From: Boothiomyces macroporosus
Lineage: Eukaryota > Chytridiomycota > Chytridiomycetes > Rhizophydiales > Terramycetaceae
Length of the DNA: 64,000 nt
Direction of reading: 5' to 3'
NCBI GenBank assembly: GCA_027604185.1
Contig: JADGKB010000048.1
Coordinates: forward strand, 38,153-102,152
Shown one piece after another: positions 11,143 through 20,931 of this stretch (the stretch's first letter is position 1; every line of letters starts with the position of its first letter). The notes below the pieces were generated by a model. The model was not told the origin of the DNA. It saw nothing but the letters and a program-made list of their open reading frames with translations, and did no database searches. Both the position numbers and the translations under genes were made by a program.

Positions 11143-14100
11143 TCAATCAAATAGATTATACGTGTTTTGCAACACCGATTGTATTGGCCCATCTCTTTCA
11201 TTTTCCGCATAAGGCTTCAATTGAGCTTTGATAAACGCTGTTAAAAGTGGATCTACATTAACCACGAATACCTTTTTTGCAGGTTTCGAACAGCAGGTTT
11301 GCAGCGAGTTCTCGAACAATTTTGAACTAATCGTTAGCACACAACTACTTTGCCGTCGTCCAAACACTGAAGCAACCCTTTTAGGATATCTCGCAACAAC
11401 CCATCGGAAAATTGGTTCAAGTTGCCTAATTTTTCAAACACTCTCTTCAATGCACCCAGTACACTAACTCGAATGTTCCATACATTATTGACCAAATTTC
11501 TTTCCAAAAATTGTCCAACTGGGGGAATATATTCACCTGGCATTAAATCAAGTATACCATTATTTGAAGAAGGGAAACATCCGCCGACAGCTTTAAATGC
11601 GCTTGCTCTAATGGAAAGAATGAGAGGCTTGCTGATACTTTCATCCACATCATCATCCATATCGACATCTTTCTCTTCTGCACAATTTGCTAAATACTCA
11701 AAGACGTCTCCGAATCGATGGCAATTTAGTTCATCAAACACTATTCCCATGTATTCGATACTAAATCTTTTGTATTGCATGTTCTTTTTTTGTGCTTCCC
11801 TGATGAATATTGCTTCAATCTTTCCAAGTTCTTCCTTGCGTGTGCCGAAATAATCCTTCCCAGCAATACAAACGCTCATCAACGCTTCTAACAATGCTTC
11901 TTTTCCAGACCAAGTTCTACCAGATAATGAATCTATCAGTAGTGCAAGACACGCCGGCATTATTTCCAGAATATCTGAATCAAGGGATTTTGAAAAATCA
12001 ACCAAAGCCTTCCCAACCTGTTTTTTCATATCCCAAGATGGATTGTTAACTAAAATTGATTTGCAGGATTCAAAAATCTCCAACTTCCATTTTTTAATTG
12101 CCAAGCTGGAACCTCCAGTATTTTCATCCCAGATATTTTTCCATACCTCTGAAATTGCTTGCTGACTTTTGTCACGACTACCCATAAAAGCCAAAGGAAT
12201 GATTAGTCCATGGAAATCTTGAATTGCGGACGGAGAATGTCTGGAAATTTCCAAATAAGTCACTGGGGCAACCATCCTACCCTCTTCATCATTTGCTTCT
12301 AAATACTTTGAATTAATTTGATTGATGATCTTTTCCAACACTGAAAACTCTACTAATTTCGCAAGGTAGCCAAACGCAGTAGAGAATGATTTTCGAACTA
12401 CCGGCGATCGATCATAAATTGCAACTGACAGTGCTTTGATTAACGGTTCAGAAACGGCTCTTAGTTCGTTTGGCACACTCTGGACTAAAGTATAGATGAA
12501 TCTTGCAGCACCTGCTCTAGTTGGCAGACCAACCCCTTTTCGTACAATGACCGCCAATTTAGGAGACAGTTCAGCAAGGATTTCAGCATCAATAAATGGC
12601 ACGCATCTATCAATCGCCTCCATAATGGGAGAGCTCTTTGCAGCAGTCATTCTTGACGTTTCTAAATCACTTTGACTGATATTGTACGACGAAGCGTGGA
12701 ATGCTAGATAATCTAATGTTAAAAATATCTACTCATTGATTGAGGCTCCAAGCTGCTAAGGGCTTCCATCAGTGTACATACCAACTCCACAATGTGTGGC
12801 TTTAATAGCACACCACCTGTCTTTGTCAATTTGAGAATAGTTGACAAAGAGTATGCCTTTACTTCTTCCGAGTTGTTTACTAAACCTTTTTGCAATAAGA
12901 AGGGCATCATTTCATTCATAATCTTCTGGCTCTTTGAAGGAGAGTGGTACACTGGATCGCAATAACGAACGGTAATGTTCATCAGAGTCTTTGCCGCCAA
13001 AAAGGCTGCTTTACGAACCGATTCTTTAATATCATCCAAAGCCCGAAAAGACATTGTCCACAATTCCGTCATAAACGGCTCCAACTGTTCAATCGTTTTG
13101 CCACTGAGTAAATCTGTAAGGGCAGCCGAGCTGGCTTCTCTTGTTCTCCACATTCTGTCTCCCATTCCCTTCAGAACTTCGTTCATGATTTCAACAAAAT
13201 ATTTGTCAATTGTTTTTGCTGGCTCTTTAACCAAAGAGTTCCAAATATTTTTCATTCCTGGGTTAATTATTCTTACCTTGCGCTGTCTTTGGATGTGGGT
13301 CAAATGAATAACGATAAAGTCTAGGAACAAGGGAAGGAAGAATAGGCTCTAAATCCTTTTCAGCCTGCATAGCAATTGAACTAAAACCTAAACTAGCCCC
13401 TCTTCTTGAGTTCCAGATTGCGTGGTGGGACGCAAGTGACATGAACTTGTACACCAAATCAGGTCTAAGATTAAAAGAGTGTTACTGATTCATATCAGCG
13501 GCCAAAGACAAGATATCTTGATATGTGCTAATGTTTGATCCATCTGGAGTTCCCCCAAGTGCGGCATTTGGCAGCAACTCTGTAGTTCCAGAAACACTCT
13601 GTGGAGCCAATTTCTTGCCAGCAGTAAAAGTAGATACTAGCGATGACACCAACTCTTTTTTCATATCTGCATCTCCAATTTCATAGATCAGCCCAATACC
13701 TTTGGAAGCAATTTCCTGAGTAAAGTCTAGATTAGAAGAGATTACCGTCTTTGTCATTCAACAAGTCGGAAAAGTTTTGATGAAGTTGAAGCAGATTTTT
13801 CTGAATGAATGGGGTGTTTTTTCCATACTTTGTGATACAGAGAAGCCAGATACAACCCGCCTTTTTGTTGATTGCGTTTTGAGCTGGTGCAACGAGAGCA
13901 AATATTTTGTTCATGTACTCTTCGAGTAGAGCTTCATTCACCTTGTAGGCCTGGAATTCATTTGGAGGAAATGTGACATCCGCAATATCAAGGTATCGAA
14001 GCATATTTAAAGAATGGAATTTGAAGAGTAAAGAGCAGAGCGCTTCCCCAATGTTAAATTGCAATTCGACGTGCTTTGCAAGAAGACTAGGCAATGTAAG

Positions 14101-16833
14101 CATCAGGTCTAAAACCGGTTTAGCAATAAACTCTGTTCCAAGAGCTAAATGACTCAATGAAAATATTGCCATTTCTTGTACTTTTGGTTCCTTGTATTTA
14201 ATTAAATCGGATAATTTGTCTTGGAAGTGTTGCAGTTGAGCCTTTAATGATTCGTCTAAAGAGGTAAATGTACCATATCGACCCATTTCCGCAATCGCAA
14301 TGCATCCACCAAGAATAAGTGATATATTGTCAGACCCAAGCGCCGCAAAGACACTTTCCAGAACTTTTGACAATAGCTGAGTGGAGATAATATTCTTGAA
14401 GGTTGTAGAGTATCGGTAAACCAATCTGCCAACACAGTATCCAAGAACAGCAATGGAGCCATGGCGATATTCAAAGTTCTATAATTATTCAAAGCTTACA
14501 TTTTTGGATAAATCATTTGCAGTTGAAATATAACGCTCCAATCGTTTCGCGAAATCTGCTTTCTTTTCTGGAGAGCTCAATCCAGCAGTAGAAAGGATTC
14601 CGACAATATGCGCCATTGAAATCCTAGTTTCATACTTTGAGCTTTTCAAAAGGTTCTGATTTAGTACAAATTACATCTGCCCAGTCTATTTTCGACTCGA
14701 ATGCTTTTGAAATAGCTTCGGGAGATATTGAAATGAGTTCCAACAAATTAGAAGCAGCCAATGAAAGTAAAAGTCCATCTAAATAAGTTTAAAGTACCAG
14801 CTTCTTTGGCGTCAAGTGCTTTTTCCAAGAAAGTAATGTATCCTTTCAGCCCTTTTTGAGTGTCCTCATTTCTCCAGAGTGACGATAATGATTCCAATAT
14901 TTTCTTGCTGGAAGGTACATTTTCTCTTTCTGTTGAATCAATTGAAATTTTCCCCAGATCCAACTCACTATCCAATATCCTAAACAAAATCTGTCTCAAA
15001 AATGCCAGTGCAAAAGAAAAGGTAGTGACAGTTAAATTCCCAATCCAAGAAACTCCTGCAGACGATACCGCTTTAATAGTCCTCTTGCTAGAATAATTTT
15101 GAATAGAGTCAACTAAATCCGCCAAAAAGCCACCATCAATTGAATCCATTGAGTCTTTTGTAGGTAATTCCAACCCTTTAAAAGACAATTCTCTTATTTC
15201 TAATTTGCTATCCGCGGTAGCCAAGAGCGAAATGTATCTGGCAGTAACATCCGTGAAATCATAAATTTCGATTGCATACTTTAGTGAAATATATCTGGAC
15301 TGGTGTTCTGGACTATCAATATTTTCCAATAATAATATCTGTAATTCTTTCTTCAATTCTTCTGAAATGCCTCTGTATGCTGGTAGCAAAGAAACGAGAG
15401 CATCTTGCAAAGAAACTCTAACATTTGGTGACTCAAGTGGAATTGAGGTTAAAAATCTCTTGGCAATCTCCAAATCGTTTTGAAACAGCTCTGGAACTAT
15501 AATTAATACAAATCACCTTTTTTTGAAATCATTCCTATAGATTCATAAGTAAGACCTCTAATGTTTTCCAAACCAGCATCCTGCTGTTCATCCAATAATT
15601 TGGATATTCCTTCAATCAATAACTTTCCAATGGGTTTCATAATTTCGTTTCTAGTCATTTTAGCCATCCAATAAACAAATGCCATACCATTGGAGCGTAA
15701 TTTTGGTGTGGAATGTGGATTGTAGAGAGCATCAAAAGACATGTTAATCATGAATGGCACTTTGTTTGCAGCAAGCACAGATTTCAACATGTAATCGACA
15801 ATCCTATTCTTCAACAATACACTGGCTGGCTGTCTTGAAGCACCTAAATCAAATTAAAAAAGTACTGGGGTCTTTCGGATCGTTGTGTCCTAGATACAAC
15901 AAGTATAAGCGATTGATCAAGTATTCATTTTCCATATCTGGCTTTGCATACCTTCGTAAACCATCTTCTCCCACAAACTGAACTTCATGGAAAGGATCAA
16001 CAGAAGCTACAAGGAAAACCAGGAATTTCTCAATAACCAAAGAGTCTTTTGGCACTAATCGTTCAATCATCAAGAATTTCGCTATTCCTACTTTAAGGTC
16101 TTTCAAAGCAGTAGAATTCATTGTCCAAGTAGCCGTTACTTCATTGGTAATAAAGTTAACTGCTGATTTGGATAAACCAGCAGGCAAGGCATCCAAAGGA
16201 GAAATAGGAGGCAGTGCTGCTCTATAATTAAGCTTGATTACAATTCAGCAGCATTTAAAGCGGTGATTTTCCTTCCAGATTGAGGAACAGAGTACAGCAT
16301 AAAATCCAAGAATTTTGAAACCAGATATTTGACATCTGCTTCTTCAAATACAATCGAATGCTTTTCTACAAACATAATATTGTAGTTTGCCAGGATTGGG
16401 AGAGCAATAGAAAATAAAACCATTTGTTGTGGAGTTGGTTTCTTTGAAATTCCTTTTAGTATTCCTGGTAATTTCAACATTTGATCCTGAATTAGTACAA
16501 GATACTGTTTCATTTAAAGTAGTGAATCCTTTCTTTAGGTAAATTATTGCAAATGCCCGAGATGTTGGGCCACTGGAGTGATAAAACTCAATCAGCTTGT
16601 CCACTGGTAAATTAATGTTCCCAGAATTGCATCTCTTATTGATATGGCTACAGACAGCCATTGCTTTAGTTTTAACTTGTTGGTGGGGACTATCCAGTTT
16701 TGCCAAGATGGGACAGAGCAACGTGGTGATCTGAGATTCAAAGCTGGATTCATCCGATGCTAGAGCCAATCTTAGCTCTACTTTTTCCAGTAGCTCTTTG
16801 AATTATTTAAAAAATACCAATTTCTTTTTCCAT
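11143..16833 (-). CDS. ECM29: ECM29 proteasome adaptor (HEAT-repeat)
   Basis: There are fifteen exons, 5' to 3' on the minus strand: 16833-16818, 16795-16506, 16486-16242, 16221-15866, 15843-15517, 15496-14798, 14778-14675, 14655-14500, 14478-13746, 13726-13486, 13464-13277, 13257-12733, 12712-11349, 11326-11272, 11252-11143. This gives 1802 aa, close to yeast and human ECM29 (about 1850). All 14 introns are 19-22 nt. Diagnostic stretches are VELRLALA and SHINKR near the N-terminus, the [14 protein letters not shown] region, [22 protein letters not shown] and [12 protein letters not shown]29 ties the 19S regulatory particle to the 20S proteasome core and links proteasomes to motors and membranes. 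The 16-nt first exon follows from the splice that restores the family N-terminus. An AATAAA starts 2 nt after the TGA. Confidence 0.95.
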
Positions 16834-17197
16834 TTTTTTTGATTAGCTATTTGGAAGCAAGGGTTGAGCAAGGGGTTCGTAAACACACCTCCATTTGGCG
16901 CATGAGGGTGGGCAATGTTGAGACCTAATTACTAGAAATGAGGGCGGGTAATGTTGGAAGCGAAGGACTCTAATTACTATAGCACTTGTTAACCGCTGGA
17001 AAAGAGAATAGATAAACCCCAGCTTATTTAGTCTCTCTAATAAATGGGAGCATAAAATATTTTGAAAATAAACTTTTTAAAAAAACACGCTTGGATGAAC
17101 AGAATCAGAGAATTTGGAATTGCATGGATACATTCCAGTTACACAGCAATAGAAAAATTAGTAAAATATCTCTTTCCGCACTTTTCCGTTAGACTAA
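16834..17197. other. 364-bp gap between divergent ECM29 and TMEM17-like genes
   Basis: This stretch holds the shared promoter region, an imperfect direct repeat (16902-16934 and 16938-16979) and the start of a 43-codon ORF (17095-17226) that overlaps the TMEM17-like start in another frame. I see no tRNA or other RNA gene here. The copy spans 51670-52033 and looks identical by eye. Confidence 0.5.
16902..16979 (+). repeat. Imperfect direct repeat in the ECM29/TMEM17 promoter gap
   Basis: ATGAGGGTGGGCAATGTTG at 16902-16920 is repeated as ATGAGGGCGGGTAATGTTG at 16938-16956. Each is followed by CTAATTACTA (16925-16934 and 16970-16979). The two halves differ in spacing (4 and 13 bp). Paired sites of this kind could bind a regulator of either divergent gene. 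Confidence 0.5.
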
Positions 17198-17226
17198 ATG
17201 AAAACTTTTCCGGTAATTATCTCTAA
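17095..17226 (+). CDS. Possible 43-aa ORF overlapping the TMEM17-like start
   Basis: An ATG-started frame ends in TAA at 17226, 26 bp past the ATG of the TMEM17-like gene and in a different frame. It could be an upstream ORF that lowers translation of the downstream gene, or chance. I see no family. The copy is at 51931-52062. Confidence 0.2.
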   Translation: MNRIREFGIAWIHSSYTAIEKLVKYLFPHFSVRLNENFSGNYL

Positions 17227-17719
17227 TCCAGACCAAGAAATTGATGGCTACCTGCCATTTCAAGTTTTGATTTATTTCAACATTTATTTGTATATATTTT
17301 GGTTATACGGGGAATATATTACGATAAATTGGAAAATTACTTGGTTTAATCCGTCAGGCTGGACAAAGTTTCAAACATGGATCATATTCTACTTGTTTGC
17401 GTTGATAGAGCCTCTGCGATTATATTTAGGATTCTTTGGAAATCTAAAAGAACGAGCCCCGGATATCGCTGGATGTGTATTACTGACAGTGTTTCCCCAG
17501 ATGGTGCTGTCATTTGCTTTTATTGCTCTTCAACGTAAGATGTAACTAACATTTGAAATATTTGGAGGCGGGTTTATGACACCTTATGAATTTGCACATA
17601 ATCTGCTGTATTTCTTTTTCTTGATTGCTGAAGCGTTTATTGGATATTACGCGATCAAAAGGATGGTGTTGTCCCAGTCGACTCTGTATTTCACCAATTT
17701 TGATAAAAAGATAATATAG
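17198..17719 (+). CDS. TMEM17/TMEM216-family transition-zone protein
   Basis: Exons are 17198-17534 and 17568-17719, giving 162 aa with four hydrophobic segments, the size and topology of TMEM17 and TMEM216. The first helix follows LPFQVLIYFN. The family signature LRLYLGFFGNLKER lies between helices 2 and 3, and the last helix is in the second exon. These proteins act with MKS/B9 and tectonic proteins in the ciliary transition zone gate, so the gene implies a cilium or flagellum. The intron (33 nt, with a CTAAC 18 nt before its AG) is longer than all others in this window. The join is in phase and the intron contains an in-frame stop, but it is less certain than the 18-23-nt ones. It is convergent with the arsenate reductase gene, 18 bp apart. 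Confidence 0.8.
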
Positions 17720-17737
17720 CGGTGCTCGGAATTGAAT

Positions 17738-18079
17738 TTATTTGAACATATCATAAATGCGTTCAAGTGGTCTGCCAACTACCGCTTTTTTCTTTTCATA
17801 GTCAACTAAAATTGGTCTTTGCATAATGAGGGGGTCTTGGAGCAATTCGGCCAATGCGTTTAATTCTGTTGGGACTTGTCCTTTGAAGTCGTCCCTTCTC
17901 ACTACCAAATCCAAGTCTTCCTTGTCCATCAGGGAAATGACTTCCAGAATCTTTTCCTTCTTCAATTGGGTTGTAGTGTAGTCGATCGTCTCAAATTGAT
18001 TTGGAATCTTTTCAGTTAAAAAAGCAAGGATTGTCTTGCATTTCGAACAGGTGGGTTTTTGGAGGAACAGGAATCGCAT
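17738..18079 (-). CDS. ArsC-type (glutaredoxin-linked) arsenate reductase-like protein
   Basis: A single exon of 113 aa with an ATG start at 18079. The thioredoxin-like fold opens with FLQKPTCSKCK; Cys11 sits where ArsC has its catalytic cysteine. Family-typical arginines follow in VVRRDDF, MQRPILVD and VVGRPLERI. ArsC enzymes reduce arsenate to arsenite with glutathione and glutaredoxin; Spx and YffB relatives share the fold, so activity is likely but not certain. The family is mainly bacterial, so transfer into this eukaryote is possible. Base use looks like the neighbours. The two repeat copies differ at residue 31 (Thr here, Ala in copy 2), at residue 35 (Thr here, Asn in copy 2) and at one silent site. 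Its TAA lies inside AATAAA, and its ATG is 24 bp from the divergent Nup58 ATG. Confidence 0.8.
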   Translation of the reverse strand: MRFLFLQKPTCSKCKTILAFLTEKIPNQFETIDYTTTQLKKEKILEVISLMDKEDLDLVVRRDDFKGQVPTELNALAELLQDPLIMQRPILVDYEKKKAVVGRPLERIYDMFK

Positions 18080-18103
18080 TTTAATTTTTTTCAAAGATCT
18101 CGA
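18080..18103. promoter_or_regulatory. 24-bp bidirectional promoter between ArsC-like and Nup58 genes
   Basis: Only 24 bp, T-rich on the plus strand with an AAAGATCT stretch, separate the two divergent ATG codons. Core promoter elements of each gene must therefore overlap the other's 5' region or coding sequence. The copy is at 52916-52939. Confidence 0.55.
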
Positions 18104-19588
18104 ATGTTTGGTCAGCAAAATCAACAGACAGGATTTGGTCAACCTGCACAAAATACATTTGGATTTGGACAGCAAAATCAAAATACTGGTGCAGGAGGTA
18201 ACGCGACTTTAGGATTTGGAACTCAACCAGCGGGAGGCTTTGGAAATACTACCCAACCGACTGGAGGCTTTGGAAATACTACTAACCAACCTACTGGTGG
18301 ATTATTTGGAAATACCAATACAACAGCTCAACCAGCAGCAAAAGGGTTATTTGGCAACACTAGTACAACAACTGCGCAACCTACTACTGGCGGATTGTTT
18401 GGCAACACTGGTACCTCTCAACCTACTACTGGCGGGCTATTTGGAAACGCTACTACAAACACATCTCAGCCAGCAGCTGGAGGATTGTTTGGAAACACTA
18501 ATACCAGCACTACTCAACCGTCAAACATGTTTGGAAGTACTACCAACACTGCTGGAGGATTATTTGGTCAGAAAAGTACCACACAACCTGGATTTGGACA
18601 AGCCCAAACATCAGCGCCGTAATTATTAGACTAAAGTAGAATTACTCTGTCTACAAAATACTCTGAGCTTCCGCCGGATATTCAATCTCAATTGGATACA
18701 ATTGAAAAGTTCATCAACTCCCAATCTGGTGTTTCAACTTCTATTTCAAATCTCACGTTAGAAAAAGATTTACAAGAAATTGTAAAGGAAACTGAAGAGA
18801 CTTCCAGAGTACTACATCTTTAATGTAGAAATTAAGCGGATTAAAGACAATACTACAGAGAGATGTTTATGTCATTGATCAACTAAAGAGTCTAGTTGCA
18901 AAAGAACTCCGGAATACTGACTTGGTGGCGAGGTTCATTGAATCTTCTCCAACTAGCGACTTCAACAAAGGAATTCAAACCAATGACGCATATTCAAAGT
19001 AATTTTAGTCTTAAATTTAGTTACTTTCTCAACTTCACTAACGATCTTGAAATGCGCATGAATCAATGTAGACAAAATATCGAAGAACTGGAATTAAATC
19101 TACGAAGTTCGCATACTCCAAAGATCAATGCCACTGGTACTTTATCATTAAATCAAGTCATCCAAGAAATCATCAAGAATCAATACCAGTCGTTCATGTC
19201 TATTGCGGGTAAAGTAGCCCAAGTTCATGATACCATTACTAAAGCGAAAGATATTTATATTCAATTTCATGAAAAATACTATGGTAATGTTACTCCAGAA
19301 AATAATCGAGAATCATATTCACAACTTGCTCAGTATCTACAGCCTACAGTGCAACAACCTGTCCCACAACAGCTGAATCAATCTCAATTTGGACAATCAC
19401 AATTTGGAACACAGTCGCTCTTTGGAGCCAAACCAGCAGACACAAAGCCCGCCTTTGCGCTGTCTTCTAAACCAGCAACAGCTGCAGCTCCTACTTTGAA
19501 TACCAGTTTGTTTGGAAATCCAATTGGTGGAGTAGGAATGAAACGTAGTAATAGTTTAGGCGGAGCAGAGACAAAGAAACTGTTTTAA
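18104..19588 (+). CDS. NUP58: Nucleoporin Nup58 (FG nucleoporin)
   Basis: Exons are 18104-18618, 18640-18808, 18829-18998 and 19021-19588, giving 473 aa; introns are 21, 20 and 22 nt. Residues 1-172 form an FG domain built from repeated GGLFGN and GFGN units spaced by Thr/Gln/Pro. The middle part is the Nup58/Nup45 coiled coil, beginning with KYSELPPDIQ. It includes the family segment YFLNFTNDLE with QCRQNIEELE, restored by the third splice. A second FG patch (SQFGQSQFG, SLFGAKP) closes the protein. Nup58 forms the central channel trimer with Nup62 and Nup54. The start is the first ATG, 24 bp from the divergent gene. The TAA is followed by TAAA, giving an AATAAA at 19587-19592. Confidence 0.92.
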
Positions 19589-19754
19589 TAAACCCCTTAA
19601 CCAAATCGTGGATTGCGTGTTTTAGGCTCTGGCAGTAATCCGTTTCAGAACTTTTAAAAAACTGATTGTTTCATATCAAAAGTAATGCTGTGGTTGTATC
19701 GCAGGGGATCTCTAACTAGTTGCGTTGGCTTTAACAGAAACATCGCCATCTTTC

Positions 19755-19762
19755 TATAAATA
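19755..19762 (+). promoter_or_regulatory. TATA box of secreted protein A
   Basis: TATAAATA lies 33 bp before the ATG at 19788, the same spacing as at other genes in this window. The copy is at 54591-54598. Confidence 0.5.
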
Positions 19763-19787
19763 CCAATTAAATTTACTCAATGCAATC

Positions 19788-20423
19788 ATGAAGTTCACTA
19801 TAATCTTCTCAATTGCCCTCATCTTTGCTGCTCCAGCTCCAAAACCTGATATTGAAGAAATGTTGTTGGCACATACTAATCCTCTCGAATTCGCTAATGT
19901 GCATACTATTGGGCTGTTAGATATGGATCTGTTGTTGGCTGCTCATACTCCATCAAGTCCAAATCCACCAAACTCAATGGCTAGCGAACTGAATAAAGAT
20001 GCTGGTAAGTTAGTCAATGGAATTTCTGCTGTTGAAGGCGGATCAAGTTCTGAATGCACATCTAGTTCTTGCTGTGATTCATCGTGTTCAACGCAAAAGC
20101 GTGCTGTCAATCTACAATCGTTGTTCAATGGGCCTCCAAAGAATGGGCAACTAAATGCAGCTGGTTTGGCTGCTGCCAATCGTGCCAAAAACATGTTGCA
20201 AGATATGGTAAAGAAGCATCCAAATAACCTAAAGTTGAAGGATGGTTTGACCCAAATGAATGACTTTTTAGCAAAGCAAAAGCACCAAGTCTGTAAAATA
20301 AAGCATTTTCAAAGAGATCTGTTGGAATTCTATCCATTATTCTTGCGAGTTGGTGCAAGCGATATCTTAATATATTCATTGGCCATTGTGCATAGGACCC
20401 TTGAAGGAGATTTCTCATACTGA
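19788..20423 (+). CDS. Secreted propeptide protein A (kexin-type site), C-terminally extended
   Basis: A single exon of 211 aa, chosen from the ATG that starts a classic signal peptide (MKFTIIFSIALIFAAP). A propeptide follows with LLAHTN, EFANVH and AAHTPSSPNPPNS, then a Ser/Cys-rich patch, then Lys-Arg at 104-105, a likely kexin cleavage site. The predicted mature part begins AVNLQSLF and contains GQLNAAGLAAANRA. The paralogue at 20932 has the same signal peptide, the same Lys-Arg position and ends at residue 167. Here residue 167 is the matching Gln, but the frame runs on for 44 more residues that look unlike the family. I do not recognise the family. It is probably an abundant secreted or surface product. 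Confidence 0.75.
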   Translation: MKFTIIFSIALIFAAPAPKPDIEEMLLAHTNPLEFANVHTIGLLDMDLLLAAHTPSSPNPPNSMASELNKDAGKLVNGISAVEGGSSSECTSSSCCDSSCSTQKRAVNLQSLFNGPPKNGQLNAAGLAAANRAKNMLQDMVKKHPNNLKLKDGLTQMNDFLAKQKHQVCKIKHFQRDLLEFYPLFLRVGASDILIYSLAIVHRTLEGDFSY

Positions 20424-20931
20424 TTTCATAGTATATCTATGACAAAGTACTCATTACAAAAAATGACCACGAAAAGCCACCATATCCCTTTTCTTTCGCA
20501 ATCTTTGACTGTCTTTATCAGATTTGTTCTTTCATTCTTTCATCACTTTTTGCGTTTCTCCAATCGCGATAATACCTCCAGGGCTCTATTGGGTTGTGGA
20601 AATTCAAAGGACCAAATTTCAACGGGTACTCGGAAAAAGTACAAAATCAACATGAACGCAAAAGTACAGCCTACCGTTTTGTAATCTGTGATAAAATATA
20701 TCGGCTGTTGGCGCCTTTGCCAGAGAAAATGAATATCTCGTTTGATACTGTCATTTTCAAAACTTGTTTCAATTGTCACCCCTCCCGTGAGCCATCACAT
20801 CGCGACGTATAGGCTTTCAAAGGGATGCCTAATATGTACACTGGCTGATTTTGGTAGGATATGATGAAGTCAGAAGCGGAGTTTTTCTGGCGAGCATAAA
20901 TAGAGGGTCCAAATCTGTCAACCCATCAACA
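20424..20931. other. 508-bp gap between the two secreted-protein paralogues
   Basis: It contains short frames with no protein-like features and the promoter of secreted protein B. An AATAAA at 20297-20302, inside the upstream frame, may be the relic transcript end of gene A. I see no RNA gene. The copy spans 55260-55767. Confidence 0.4.
20895..20902 (+). promoter_or_regulatory. TATA-like box of secreted protein B
   Basis: CATAAATA lies 37 bp before the ATG at 20932. The copy is at 55731-55738. Confidence 0.4.

Noticed and set aside
11422..11853. Plus-strand 143-aa frame opposite ECM29
   Set aside because: It is antisense to a conserved ECM29 exon and has no start context or family.
16861..17000. 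Possible tRNA gene in the GC-richer promoter gap
   Set aside because: No A-box/B-box pair or cloverleaf could be formed.
18216..18629. Overlapping 137-aa Leu-rich frame inside the Nup58 FG region
   Set aside because: It is the +1 shadow of the FG repeats; the Nup58 frame continues by splicing into the conserved coiled coil.
20439..20684. 81-aa frame between the secreted paralogues
   Set aside because: Low-complexity, His/Phe-rich text with no helix, signal or splice support.
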